From: Candidatus Poribacteria bacterium
GTDB taxonomy: Bacteria > Poribacteria > WGA-4E > WGA-3G
Length of the DNA: 54,268 nucleotides
Reading direction: 5' to 3'
NCBI GenBank assembly: GCA_022826805.1
Contig: JAJDUH010000055.1
Coordinates: forward strand, 1 to 54,268
This document shows positions 16,748-25,648 of this stretch, piece after piece. Position 1 is the stretch's first letter; each line of letters starts with the position of its first letter. A program made the position numbers and the translations under genes. Below the pieces are notes generated by a model. That model saw only the letters and a program-made list of their open reading frames with translations. It was not told where the DNA came from and searched no databases.

Positions 16748-16787
16748 ATTTTTTCCTTTATTTTTATTGGCAGTCAGCAGTCAGGAC

Positions 16788-16808
16788 GGATTTTTTTTCA
16801 AAAAATCC
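16788..16808. terminator. Hairpin with T-tract between minus-strand genes
   Basis: GGATTTTTT/AAAAAATCC with a three-base loop could end the transcript of the oxidoreductase at 16921-17943. The surrounding 16748-16920 is low-complexity CAGTCAGCAGTCAG sequence with another hairpin (GCATTCC/GGAATGC at about 16878). Confidence 0.4.
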
Positions 16809-16920
16809 TCTCAGCAGTCAGTAGGGGAGGTTATCGTTTAACAGAACCCTCTTGTAACTGACGACTGACAACTGAAAGCATTCCGAAGGAATGCGTACTG
16901 ACAACTAACTAACAGCCATA

Positions 16921-17943
16921 CTATGCGTTAGTCATGAACGATGCGATATCAATACATTCTCCACCGCGTCGAGAAGACTCCCAACCCGCCAAAATAGGGG
17001 CTAAAGAAAAAAGCCCGTCGTAATAATCGCTGAGCAGACGGCTTGTGTCTCCAGATTGAACAGTGCCGATAAAAGTTTTGTCTTGTTCCAACCACGGATC
17101 GAATTCATCCGCTTCGTAAAGCACTTCACCATTTACCACAATCTTGTCGTATCCATGGATTTCAAGGCAACCGCCTTCGTAGAAGATAGTGAACCGCGGT
17201 TCGTCTTTCGGACCCGAACCCGCCGCGACGAAGTTGAGTGTCATCGTAGCGCCGTTCTCAAAGCAGTAATTGAAACTCGTAGACAGCGCATTCGCGTAAG
17301 CCGGGCGTTCACAATAAAATGCTTGGGATTTGACAACGTTCAACCCTGTCATAAAACGGGTGTAATCCGTTGCATGAACACCCCAATCAAGAGCCTGTCC
17401 CCCAGATTTATCCATCTCTTCCCACCATGTTTTAGGTCCACCCGCTGTTGAAGGTGGCAAACCGCCGAAACCCTGAAATCGGACATGCACAATCTCTTTG
17501 TCGGTCAAATATTGACGGGCTTCTTGGAAGATGGGACGATACCGTTCGCGAAACCCAACAGTACTGATAACCCCTGCTTGCTGAATGGCATTGTTGATTC
17601 GGTGGGCAACCCGCATTGTAAGTGCTTGTGGCTTTTCACTGAAAATGTGGATACCTTTTTGCGCAGCGGTTACTTCGACATCCGTTCGCACGTATGCCGG
17701 TACGATAGAGTATAACACGTCGATTGTTTCGGTGTCAAGCATTTCGTAGGCGTCTTGATAGACACACGGAATCTTGAAACGGGTCGCCGTTTCCTGTGCA
17801 GCCGGGCGGTTGCTATCACACACAGCGACAATATCTACCGCCCCTTTTTCGGAAGTCGTCTGCAGGACATTTGGGATTCGGGTCCGGTTCGCAAAGTTTC
17901 CACATCCATAAAAAGCGACGCGCACAGGCGATGTTGTTGACAC
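16921..17943 (-). CDS. Gfo/Idh/MocA-family NAD(P)-dependent oxidoreductase
   Basis: This is a 340-residue protein. The Rossmann N-terminus VRVAFYGCGNFANRTRIP is followed by VDIVAVCDSN; the family EKP motif appears as IFSEKPQALT, and ALDWGVHATDYTRF has the catalytic-region Asp and His. The family oxidises sugars or cyclitols; the substrate is unknown. The MBL-fold gene at 17967-18860 lies just upstream on the same strand (23 bases), which suggests one small catabolic operon. Confidence 0.9.
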   Translation of the reverse strand: MSTTSPVRVAFYGCGNFANRTRIPNVLQTTSEKGAVDIVAVCDSNRPAAQETATRFKIPCVYQDAYEMLDTETIDVLYSIVPAYVRTDVEVTAAQKGIHIFSEKPQALTMRVAHRINNAIQQAGVISTVGFRERYRPIFQEARQYLTDKEIVHVRFQGFGGLPPSTAGGPKTWWEEMDKSGGQALDWGVHATDYTRFMTGLNVVKSQAFYCERPAYANALSTSFNYCFENGATMTLNFVAAGSGPKDEPRFTIFYEGGCLEIHGYDKIVVNGEVLYEADEFDPWLEQDKTFIGTVQSGDTSRLLSDYYDGLFSLAPILAGWESSRRGGECIDIASFMTNA

Positions 17944-17966
17944 GATAGATAATCTCCAAATCAGTA

Positions 17967-18860
17967 TTACCCTTCACGCCACGGTGGAACCGTCCATGTG
18001 TTGAACCATTCCCATTTCCAGAGAACCTGTTTCTCCGGCATTTCTACTTCATACGCTACGCCAGCAGTGAAGGGGAGAAGGTGTGTTCTGTCTCCTACTA
18101 TTTCACGAATTGCTTCAATAAACGCCATTTCATCGGTAACATTTGGGGGCCAATGTCCAGCAGGTATCGGATCGGATTTCCGATCGGTTCGATAATGCGT
18201 CGGTATCATAAAGCGCGGTTGGATGAGTTCTAAGAGTTCGACGAGTCGGGACGCAAGTCCTTCACCGAGACCGAGTTTCATGTGAATTAAGAAATCTACC
18301 TTGCCTTGGAGATTCGACAACGCCGGATAGGGTTCGTGCAAGTCACCGGTGTGGAAGACGGAGACATTCTTTGCGGTATGTGTTATTAGATAACCGTTTG
18401 TTGGGATGTCTGGTGTTTGGTTTTCGCCGCTTTCAACCGTCTCCACCCGAATATCCCCAAGATCGAGTGTGTCTGAACCTCGAAACGCCCGCGACGTGCC
18501 TTGATTTTCGTTGAGATGTTTGGGATAAAGGACTTGGACCTTGTCAGCAGGGATATGCTTGGTTATCGGTAGGTCGCGTTCAAATGCGGCATCGCCGTAT
18601 TTCTCAGCAATGGGTTCCGCTGGTGTCATGCAGCCAGCGTTGACAATTAACTTTTTAAAACGCTCACCCCTACACAACTTCCGTAGCGTTACAGGATGGC
18701 AGTGATCAAAGTGTTCGTGAGAGATAAAGATATAGTCATATATCGGTTCAGCATTTGCCAAGTTTTCATTGAACAGATATGGGTCGAATGCGATGTTGAT
18801 GTCCCCAAAGTGTACGTCAAACGCGCCACATCCCCACCATCTCAAAAATATATTGTCCAT
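17967..18860 (-). CDS. MBL-fold metal-dependent hydrolase (UlaG-like)
   Basis: This is a 297-residue protein. The metal-binding motif is FISHEHFDHCHP; further ligands are probably in FHTGDLHEPYP and MIPTHYRTD. The N-terminal LRWWGCGAFDVHFGD matches the UlaG/lactonase branch of metallo-beta-lactamase proteins. The ATG at 18860 is used in place of the TTG at 18887 because it starts right at the conserved strand. Its partner downstream is a Gfo/Idh/MocA oxidoreductase, so a lactone intermediate is a reasonable guess. Confidence 0.85.
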   Translation of the reverse strand: MDNIFLRWWGCGAFDVHFGDINIAFDPYLFNENLANAEPIYDYIFISHEHFDHCHPVTLRKLCRGERFKKLIVNAGCMTPAEPIAEKYGDAAFERDLPITKHIPADKVQVLYPKHLNENQGTSRAFRGSDTLDLGDIRVETVESGENQTPDIPTNGYLITHTAKNVSVFHTGDLHEPYPALSNLQGKVDFLIHMKLGLGEGLASRLVELLELIQPRFMIPTHYRTDRKSDPIPAGHWPPNVTDEMAFIEAIREIVGDRTHLLPFTAGVAYEVEMPEKQVLWKWEWFNTWTVPPWREG

Positions 18861-18888
18861 AGTAAAAAGCTTTTCTGTTTTTAACAAC

Positions 18889-19287
18889 TCAGTACGGTTG
18901 ATTAACTTTTAATTCTGGAATCATACGAAAGTGCCGCGTGTTCCTTGTATAGAGTTTCAAATTATGTTCCATAGATGTTGCTGCAATAAGCGCGTCTGGC
19001 AAAATAAGCCCATGGCTAAGGTAAAACAATTCCATCAGTTGAAAGGCAGTTTGTGAAACAGTGGCAGTAATCGGTAAAAGTGTGCATCTCTGAAAGAATT
19101 TCTGTAGTTCTCTCATTTCAGTTTTGTTGCGACAACCAGCGATTAATTCCATAGCTGAGACAATGCTGATCTGCACTTTTGTTCCTTGTTGTTCTTCCAA
19201 AAACGTAATAGCGTCCACGATGCCATTCATAGCATCAATAAGAATATCAGAATCAATCACTCCGTCCGCGTGAGTCGTTGTTGCCAC
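18889..19287 (-). CDS. PIN-domain toxin (VapC family)
   Basis: This is a 132-residue PIN-domain RNase. The acidic residues are in VIDSDILIDAMN (first Asp pair), VSAMELIAGC (Glu) and LPDALIAATS (Asp). It overlaps the upstream antitoxin-like gene by 31 bases. The typical last Asp region reads LYTRNTRHFRMIPELK, with Asn/Arg where many VapC have NxxDF, so that position is weakly conserved here. Confidence 0.88.
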   Translation of the reverse strand: MATTTHADGVIDSDILIDAMNGIVDAITFLEEQQGTKVQISIVSAMELIAGCRNKTEMRELQKFFQRCTLLPITATVSQTAFQLMELFYLSHGLILPDALIAATSMEHNLKLYTRNTRHFRMIPELKVNQPY

Positions 19288-19541
19288 GTTTCTCTCTCCT
19301 TACGCACCCACGCGACACTGTCTCGCATATCCTCCCGATCTGCCCACATCCCAAAGCATGGCAGATTAGCAAAATCTTCGGATTCCTCAGAATCTGTGTT
19401 TTGATTGTCATCTCCATTAACAGAGGTTATATCCACAAGTTCTATTTGTACACGAATTTCAGTCCCTTCAGGCAAGGAGAGGGGCTTAGATAAAACAATG
19501 TGCCCATTGTTTACCTTACCGTCTTCTATTATTAAAACCAT
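19257..19541 (-). CDS. VapB-type antitoxin
   Basis: This 94-residue protein has an N-terminal strand-rich part (GKVNNGHIVLSKPLSLPEGT), an acidic linker, and a C-terminal toxin-binding segment with FGMWADREDMRDSVAWVRKE, a phrase common in VapC partners. AGGAGATAAAAA precedes the ATG. It overlaps the PIN gene, a usual sign of translational coupling. Confidence 0.85.
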   Translation of the reverse strand: MVLIIEDGKVNNGHIVLSKPLSLPEGTEIRVQIELVDITSVNGDDNQNTDSEESEDFANLPCFGMWADREDMRDSVAWVRKERETWQQRLTRTE

Positions 19542-19594
19542 TTTTTATCTCCTGTTCTCGGTTTTACAGCGAACATTCCGGTAGTAGAATCGGG

Positions 19595-21427
19595 CTACTT
19601 CATTAACCACATTTTCCGGACAGTGTGGGTATCGCCAGCTCGGAACGCATAGAAATAGATACCACTGGCAACGGTTTCCCCCTCTCGATTTTTGCCGTCC
19701 CAATAGAGCGTTCTTTCACCGCGCGGTTGGGATCCGAGATTAAATTCCCGGATCAGAACACCGTTTTGCGCATAGATTGAAATTGAGACATCACTGGATG
19801 CAAAAAGGCGATATGGGATCCATGTTTCTGGATTAAACGGATTCGGATAGTTCTGAAGGACCTCAGGAGCTTTTATCTTACCCCATGGTGTGTACTGTTT
19901 TTCGTGAGGTTCAACCGCGACTGTTACCTGCGCTGCCTCGGTAAAGATGTAGGTATCGCCATGAAAGTCGAGCTGGTAAGTTTCGACAATTCCAGAGGGC
20001 CAGGTCAAGGTGATAGTCCCTCTCTGATCGCCACGCGGAAGACCGAATTCAAGTTCTGGACTATCACTACCCAAAAATCCCGTGCCGCAGATCAATTCTT
20101 GGGTCTGAATATGATTACCTATTGCGATTGCTACTCGCGTTCCAACGCCATCGCGGTTGCTTTCTGTGCCACGGAGCCGAATCTTGATGCTCCGATTGTC
20201 AGCGTTGACATCGTTCTGAAGGAGGGTATTGCTGATGTTGTTGACGATATAAAAATCGACATCACCATCGTTATCAAAATCACCAGCAGTCGCACCCCGT
20301 CCGACAGCATCGATAGTGACGTTAAGCGCATCCGCACGGTCTACGAACTGTCCGTTCTGATTGTGATAAAGACGGTTGCGATTCGTTTTCTGGGAATTAT
20401 CAACATCGCCGTTAACAACGTAAAGATCCCGCCAACCATCGTTGTCGTAGTCAATAAAACTGGCGTACCAACCTACACCTTCGTTTGCAACTCCAGCAGT
20501 TTCCGCAACGTTCGTGAAGGTGCCATCGCTATTATTGCGCCAGAGGAGATCTGCATCATAATTCGTGATGAAGAAATCCAGGTCTGTGTCGTTATCATAA
20601 TCTCCGACACAAAGCCCCATTGCCCCTGTCGGTTTTCCGTTGATCTCGGTCACAATGCCGGATTGCTCTGAGACGTCTTGAAATGTGCCATCGCCGCTGT
20701 TGCGATAGAGTTTATCAGGTCCGTGGTCGTTCGCAACAAAGAGGTCAGCCCATGTATCGCCATCGTAGTCAAAGAAAATAGCACCCCAAGCGATCCCATC
20801 ATCTCCAATACCGGCAGTGTCGGTCATTTCTTCAAAGGTGCCATCCCCTTGGTTGCGATAGAGGACGTTGGTTTTTGGCGCAGGGTTCGGGTTTAAGAGG
20901 GATGGGGCGCGTCCCCAATTTGCGATATAGATGTCGAGCCAGCCGTCATGATCGTAGTCAGCGATGGCGGGGTTGGTGCCGTGTTTCTCGTCGGCGACTC
21001 CTGCCAGGTCTGTCACATCTGTGAATGTGCCATCGCCGTTATTCTCAAAGAGGTAGTTTGGACCCGCACAAGTTACATAGAGATCGCTCCAACCGTCATT
21101 GTTATAGTCAAACCAGACGCATCCACGCCCCCTTGGTGTATTTGCAACGCCTGCTTTTGCTGCGACATCCGTGAATGTGCCATCGCCGTTATTGTGATAA
21201 AGCGCGTTGGGTAATCCACCATCGCCGACAACAAAAATATCGAGCCAGGAACCATCGCCATCGTAGTCTGCAGCAGCGGTCCCGGGACCTAACCAGGCCC
21301 CGGATGCCGCGTCGACAGGAACTTCACGTTGATGGACGTTTGCAGTGAGACTGACATCTGTGAAGGTAGACGCACCTAAGGTAGAGACCCCGAAGAGCGT
21401 CATAAAAATAATCAAACGGTACTGCAT
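19595..21427 (-). CDS. Secreted FG-GAP/UnbV (CRTAC1-like) protein with C-terminal sorting-like module
   Basis: This is a 610-residue protein with a short signal peptide (RLIIFMTLFGVSTLGAS). At least eight FG-GAP/VCBS blades follow (DYDGDGSWLDIFVVGDGG, DYDNDTDLDFFITNYDADL), then an ASPIC/UnbV domain (GVGTRVAIAIG, LTWPSGIVETY) and a C-terminal FlgD/Por-like module (YPNPFNPETWIPYRL to GIYFYAF, KMWLMK). It probably sits on the cell surface. It is a paralogue of the partial gene at the left edge. Sixteen bases separate it from the DUF1349-like gene upstream on the same strand. Confidence 0.9.
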   Translation of the reverse strand: MQYRLIIFMTLFGVSTLGASTFTDVSLTANVHQREVPVDAASGAWLGPGTAAADYDGDGSWLDIFVVGDGGLPNALYHNNGDGTFTDVAAKAGVANTPRGRGCVWFDYNNDGWSDLYVTCAGPNYLFENNGDGTFTDVTDLAGVADEKHGTNPAIADYDHDGWLDIYIANWGRAPSLLNPNPAPKTNVLYRNQGDGTFEEMTDTAGIGDDGIAWGAIFFDYDGDTWADLFVANDHGPDKLYRNSGDGTFQDVSEQSGIVTEINGKPTGAMGLCVGDYDNDTDLDFFITNYDADLLWRNNSDGTFTNVAETAGVANEGVGWYASFIDYDNDGWRDLYVVNGDVDNSQKTNRNRLYHNQNGQFVDRADALNVTIDAVGRGATAGDFDNDGDVDFYIVNNISNTLLQNDVNADNRSIKIRLRGTESNRDGVGTRVAIAIGNHIQTQELICGTGFLGSDSPELEFGLPRGDQRGTITLTWPSGIVETYQLDFHGDTYIFTEAAQVTVAVEPHEKQYTPWGKIKAPEVLQNYPNPFNPETWIPYRLFASSDVSISIYAQNGVLIREFNLGSQPRGERTLYWDGKNREGETVASGIYFYAFRAGDTHTVRKMWLMK

Positions 21428-21442
21428 AAACGTTATCCATCG

Positions 21443-22216
21443 CTAATAGTGGGTTTTTACTGCTGCCCAAGTTGTCGTCGCTTTACCGCCCGGTTCAACT
21501 GGGAAAGGATTCAAATTGTCGTTAAAGTATTCGTATTCGACCTCTAAGTTTCCAGCCCCGGCAGCAACACCCGCATAAACACCGAGCCATAAAGGTGGCG
21601 TGAGTTTGAATTCCGTTACACCAATCTCGAGCCAATCCTCATTTTCCTTGGTTTTATACCAAGCACTGTACTCGTCTCCATCTTTGGCGAGTCGGAGAAA
21701 CAGTTCGGTTTCCCCGAATTCAGGGGTAAACCCAGCGTTTCCTGTTAAACCGTTGCCACCTTCATTCTGCTTGGTTTGATATTGGATCTGCCCTTTTGCC
21801 GCTGCGTCGCGAGACCAGAATTTAATAGTGACCCAATTGTCGTCCTTTGGACTTTTCACGACGAGTCCATTGACCCCGGAACTCGTATCCCATCTGGCGA
21901 AGAAGTGGGTCTCAACATCAAATATATCCGTGTCAGTTTCCTGATACAGGAAATGAGACATATCATTTGCCCAGAGATTTCGATTGGGTTCACTGTCAAT
22001 ATACAGAAAATTATCGCGGGTTTCGCCAACGTCCCATTTCGGTGGTTCGTTTTGCCATTCCCAGTTGGGATTCTGCAATTTCCCCTTCTCAAACGGGTCG
22101 CCGAACGAGTCGTCTGCAGCGGTTGCTATGCCTCCGAAAAGGAGCATGAGCAGACATACACTGGTACTATACTTGATAATTTGGCGAAAGCCAAATGTTA
22201 AATATCGAATTTTCAT
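21443..22216 (-). CDS. Secreted DUF1349-like concanavalin-fold protein with C-terminal TTW motif
   Basis: This is a 257-residue protein. The signal peptide ends at GGIATAADD. The body resembles DUF1349/xylosidase C-terminal sandwich domains (DNFLYIDSEPNRNLW, GLVVKSPKDDNWVTIKFW, LFLRLAKDGDEYSAWYKT, WLGVYAGV). These bind carbohydrate in known members. The last residues PGGKATTTWAAVK match the C-termini of the LamG protein at 39314 and the two propellers at 47927 and 49441, so they may be a sorting tag. It is probably co-transcribed with the FG-GAP gene. Confidence 0.75.
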   Translation of the reverse strand: MKIRYLTFGFRQIIKYSTSVCLLMLLFGGIATAADDSFGDPFEKGKLQNPNWEWQNEPPKWDVGETRDNFLYIDSEPNRNLWANDMSHFLYQETDTDIFDVETHFFARWDTSSGVNGLVVKSPKDDNWVTIKFWSRDAAAKGQIQYQTKQNEGGNGLTGNAGFTPEFGETELFLRLAKDGDEYSAWYKTKENEDWLEIGVTEFKLTPPLWLGVYAGVAAGAGNLEVEYEYFNDNLNPFPVEPGGKATTTWAAVKTHY

Positions 22217-22297
22217 AGGTTTGTTTTATATCCTCCTACTTCCAATTTTAAAACAAATTGTCAGAGTTGTCAATACGAATCAAATTCTGAGCACCAG

Positions 22298-22714
22298 TCA
22301 ATCCCGTTTGATCCCCACGATTACATTTTCAGATGACACGTCCTCCGGTATGACAACGAAAATCTTGCCAGATTCAGAACTTCCACTCTGTTTTTCCAGA
22401 TACTGCGTTATTTCGTCCTCATCAAGGAAAATTGCACCGTCCGCAGTCGATTCAGGTATCGGTGTCCGTTCGGAGCCAAACTTTCGGATCCATTTGAAGA
22501 TGGTACTCGGTGACACCGAGAACGTGCGCGCGATAGTGCTTATAGAAATTCCACGGCAGTATAGAAAGACTGCCAAGGCTCTCTGCCATGGCGGTCTCCC
22601 GCGGGTTGTCAGACGGGTGAACTGAAAGCCACAGGCTTTACACTTGTAGCGTTGACTTCCTCGAGCTTTCCCATTTTTGACAGCATCTTCCCGTTTGCAG
22701 CGCGGGCAATTCAT
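22298..22714 (-). CDS. InsA-like zinc-ribbon/HTH protein (transposase-derived)
   Basis: This is a 138-residue protein from the ATG at 22714 (GAGG upstream; the frame extends to 22789). The zinc ribbon CPRCKREDAVKNG ... YKCKACGFQF is followed by an IS1 InsA-type HTH (ISISTIARTFSVSPSTIFKW). The tail is acidic and carries no DDE catalytic domain, and no InsB-like frame follows. It is either a stand-alone regulator derived from an IS1-family protein or a leftover. MITE-like elements begin 120 bases upstream. Confidence 0.7.
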   Translation of the reverse strand: MNCPRCKREDAVKNGKARGSQRYKCKACGFQFTRLTTRGRPPWQRALAVFLYCRGISISTIARTFSVSPSTIFKWIRKFGSERTPIPESTADGAIFLDEDEITQYLEKQSGSSESGKIFVVIPEDVSSENVIVGIKRD

Positions 22715-22833
22715 CGCCGTGTACCTCGCTTTCAGAATATAATACGAGAAAGTATACCATAAAACCATTGGATACGCAATACGTTCCATTTTAATTTAAT
22801 CTCACTCAAAGCTGCAGCCAATTTTCACGGCTA

Positions 22834-23155
22834 TTTATAGTGAATTCTAAAAATAAATAGACACTTCTTGATGAATAAAGTTTCCAATTCCCCCCTGATA
22901 AGGGCGGTGAATGCCATAAGGCATTCATACCCGGTTCATGCCTATATGAAGTTTCAGAATTTAATTCGGTAATGCATCAGCAGCCTCTTATGGTAGGAGC
23001 GAGCTGTGCTCGCGATCTCTAACGATTCTGGTCGTACACAATTACCGAAATATTTATTTAATCTTCATTAAGGCATGAATACCGTTGATTCTGATTCGTT
23101 AGGGGGGTTGAATCCTCTTTGAGAGTGTCAAAGTAATTCTAAAATCTACCATAGT
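22834..23155. mobile_element. MITE-like element with hairpin cargo
   Basis: The left end TTTATAGTGAATTCTAAAAA and the right end TAATTCTAAAATCTACCATA are imperfect inverted repeats, shared with the element at 5967-6343. Inside are CCCCCCTGATAAGGG, GAATGCCATAAGGCATTC and the GTAGGAGCGAGC hairpin. No coding sequence is present. Confidence 0.6.
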
Positions 23156-23180
23156 TTTCGTTATTTATACCGATCAACGC

Positions 23181-23209
23181 TGTAGCGTAAACTTTTAGTT
23201 TGCGCTACA
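23181..23209. repeat. Dispersed hairpin repeat
   Basis: TGTAGCGTAAAC and GTTTGCGCTACA pair around a short T/A loop. A variant (TGTAGCGTAAAC ... GTTTGCGC) sits at about 50763 inside the methyltransferase pseudogene. Confidence 0.6.
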
Positions 23210-23219
23210 AATCGGAGAA

Positions 23220-23393
23220 CTATGGTAAACCAGATAAATAAACAGATACTATTCCCCCCTGATAAGGGCGGTGAATGCCATAAGGCATTCATACCCGGTG
23301 AAGTGCATAAGCACTTCATACCGTTGATTCTGATTCGTTAGGGGGGTTAGTGTCTGTGCTATAATGTCTATTTAATTGTCAGTTTCACCATAA
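23220..23393. mobile_element. MITE-like element with hairpin cargo
   Basis: The left end CTATGGTAAACCAGATAAAT and the right end (reverse complement TTATGGTGAAACTGACAATT) are imperfect inverted repeats. Inside, the order CCCCCCTGATAAGGG, GAATGCC hairpin, GAAGTGC hairpin, GTTAGGGGGG repeats the layout of the neighbouring element. The gap 23394-23583 holds AT-rich sequence and the hairpin GTAGGAGCACAGGGTGCTCG. Confidence 0.6.
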
Positions 23394-23583
23394 ATGACCC
23401 CTAAGCCAATTTTCACTTGCTATTTTTTTTATGCATGTTATATTATATTTCCGATGTGGAATTTATCAGTTAATATCACAAGCAGAAAATGGATTTTAAA
23501 AACAGGTTTTCAGGCTCGATCGCGACTTGAGTAGGAGCACAGGGTGCTCGCGACGCGTCCAGCGCGTAAAGGAGAACACAATC

Positions 23584-24603
23584 ATGGCAGGAAAACTAAA
23601 AGTAGCAGCAGTTGGGTGCGGTGGCATCGGGCATCGACATCAACTCGGCTATCTCCAGCATCCAGGGGCGGAATTGGTGGCAGTGTGCGATATAGATACC
23701 GCTAAGGCAAAAGCGCGTGCCGAAGAACTCGGTGTCCCGAAGTGGTACCCCTCCATCAAAGAGATGCTCGCCCATGAAGAATGCGACTTGGTGGATGTTG
23801 TAACCGCCGACTATCTGCACTTTGAGCCAGTAATGGAATGTCTTGAAGCGGGCAAACATGTTATCTCCGAAAAACCGCTCTCACTCTACATCAACGAGGC
23901 GGAACAGATGGTCGCAAAGGCAGACGAGAAAGGCGTACATCTCGCTATTGATTACAACCGCCGGTTCGCACCCGGATACGTACAAGCGCGGAACTGGTTC
24001 GATGCCGGAGAGATCGGTCAGACTTACTATTTAGATATGAAATTATCTCAAGGTGGACCCGCCTCAACGTGGAAGGGCGAATATTATCTGCTTTATGAAC
24101 TCGAGACCCACGCCATCGACCTGCTCCGATGGTTTGGCGGCGAAATCGTCGCTGTGTGTGCACAAATGGCAAAGCCACGACAGAATGAAGCCCGGGAAGG
24201 CGAAGATGCATGCTATACCAGCATGGCTATCTCATTCCGTTATGAGACAGAAACGGTTGCAACCTTGATGGCAAGTTGGGATAGCGACTTCATTCATCCG
24301 ATCGAACACCTTGAAATCTGTGGTTCCGATGGCGAAATCGTCGTCGATAATGTCCTTACACGCGCAACTTTGATGAAACGCGATAATCAGGTCGTCGAAG
24401 AATACCGACCCTCCATTTTTAGAGAAGAACAGCTGGCTTTTGATGGAACATTTGCACTACGAATGGCAGCACTCGTGGATGATTTGCTCGCCGACCGATC
24501 CCCCGCACCGACAGGCAAAGACGGATTGCAAGCCCTGCGGATTACTGAAGCGATTGTGCAATCGTGGAAAGAGAAACGTGAAGTCGCGGTTGAGATTGAT
24601 TAA
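23584..24603 (+). CDS. Gfo/Idh/MocA-family NAD(P)-dependent oxidoreductase
   Basis: This is a 339-residue protein starting at the ATG at 23584 with AAAGGAG upstream. The Rossmann motif is VAAVGCGGIGHRHQLGY, the family EKP motif is in HVISEKPLSLY, and ETHAIDLLRWFGG carries the catalytic-region His and Asp. Substrate unknown. It is a distant paralogue of the gene at 16921 and is not in the same operon. The lipoprotein gene 59 bases downstream may be read through. Confidence 0.92.
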   Translation: MAGKLKVAAVGCGGIGHRHQLGYLQHPGAELVAVCDIDTAKAKARAEELGVPKWYPSIKEMLAHEECDLVDVVTADYLHFEPVMECLEAGKHVISEKPLSLYINEAEQMVAKADEKGVHLAIDYNRRFAPGYVQARNWFDAGEIGQTYYLDMKLSQGGPASTWKGEYYLLYELETHAIDLLRWFGGEIVAVCAQMAKPRQNEAREGEDACYTSMAISFRYETETVATLMASWDSDFIHPIEHLEICGSDGEIVVDNVLTRATLMKRDNQVVEEYRPSIFREEQLAFDGTFALRMAALVDDLLADRSPAPTGKDGLQALRITEAIVQSWKEKREVAVEID

Positions 24604-24662
24604 TAGTGGTCGTAAACCATTTTCGGCACAAATCGTTTCTGTAAGCAAGGAGGATTTAAATC

Positions 24663-25361
24663 ATGAAACGTAATCTGTTTTTTTTACCAAAAGTGCATCA
24701 AGTCCTGCTTGCGGGTTCTTCATATTCAACCCTGCGCGCCTGTGTTGTGTTGCTTGTTTTCTTGCTTTTGGCGATCAATTGCGGTCCGCCCCCTCAAGGA
24801 CAGTACTATGTCCCTGAAACCGCCATCAAAGCTGCCGAGAGAAACGTGCCAGAGCAAGCAAAACAGCGCGAGCAGGGCAGTCTACCTGAAAGTGCTGTCG
24901 TCCGTTTAGAGGAGCAACCTTACCTGAGAAATGCTTTCAAAAATGCTTTCAGCGAACCCATACGTGCCAGTAGAACCGGGCTTGACGATTTTTATGCAAG
25001 GACGCGAGGAAAAGTGCAGCACGTCGCTATTATCTCCGGTGCGTCTTTTGATGTCCTCAAGGCGTTTATTGCCAAAGGATGGGCGCCCATTGTAATGATT
25101 CAATTTCAAGGACGAACCCCAGAAATCTTGCCCGTATCCGACTATAACGACCAACTGAGCGAAGTATATCTTCAAAATCCTACCAATTTCGGCAAGCGTC
25201 GCTTGAATTACGAAGAGTTTAAGACGGCTTGGAACAAGAACTCGCGGAACAAATGTGTCTTAATCACGCCACAGCCACTCAACGAAGTAATTATCCAAAA
25301 TGTACTCGGAAAATATTTGCCCGCTGAAGCATTCGAAGGGATTGGCGTCAGAAGACGCTAA
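24663..25361 (+). CDS. Lipoprotein with C39-like domain, catalytic Cys not seen
   Basis: This is a 232-residue protein. A late signal peptide ends in a lipobox (LLLAINC, Cys near residue 40). Residues about 115-230 resemble the second half of C39-like papain-fold domains: SFDVLKAFIAKGWAPIVMI, a strand with ILPVSDYNDQLSEVYLQNP, then LNYEEFKTAWNK and CVLITPQ. The usual catalytic Cys motif at the start of the domain is not apparent, so it may be an inactive relative. It is anchored in the envelope. Function unknown. Confidence 0.6.
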   Translation: MKRNLFFLPKVHQVLLAGSSYSTLRACVVLLVFLLLAINCGPPPQGQYYVPETAIKAAERNVPEQAKQREQGSLPESAVVRLEEQPYLRNAFKNAFSEPIRASRTGLDDFYARTRGKVQHVAIISGASFDVLKAFIAKGWAPIVMIQFQGRTPEILPVSDYNDQLSEVYLQNPTNFGKRRLNYEEFKTAWNKNSRNKCVLITPQPLNEVIIQNVLGKYLPAEAFEGIGVRRR

Positions 25362-25414
25362 TACTTCATTTCCCGCATTAACCTAAAATGTTCAATCTCC
25401 ACAAGGCAGGTGCA

Positions 25415-25633
25415 TTTATAGTAAAGCTTACAATTAAGTATACACCTGTCCCTTAACAAAGAGGCGTTCGTAGTAGTGCGATTCATCGCACGTCGTGCTA
25501 AGGAGTGTTCAATAACTTAACATCTGTCAACGGAAACCGAGATCGGAATCGAAAACTAAATAGCCCCCGGGCTATGTTCTGTGAAGATAGATGTCTTGGC
25601 TCAATTTTGCGTAACCCCAGAATCTACTATAAA
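25415..25633. mobile_element. MITE-like element (copy 2 of the 95-bp repeat)
   Basis: The left end TTTATAGTAAAGCTTA and the right end AATCTACTATAAA are inverted repeats over the outer nine bases. The left 90 bases match 5868-5962, and 25521-25563 matches 2319-2364. It lies directly before the GH127 gene, with 15 bases between, so it may supply regulatory sequence. Confidence 0.6.
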
Positions 25634-25648
25634 ATGAGAGACTAAATT

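Noticed and set aside
19904..20671. 255-aa plus-strand frame
   Set aside because: It is antisense to the FG-GAP blades of the gene at 19595-21427; its I/V-rich repeats arise from the complement of the DGD motifs.
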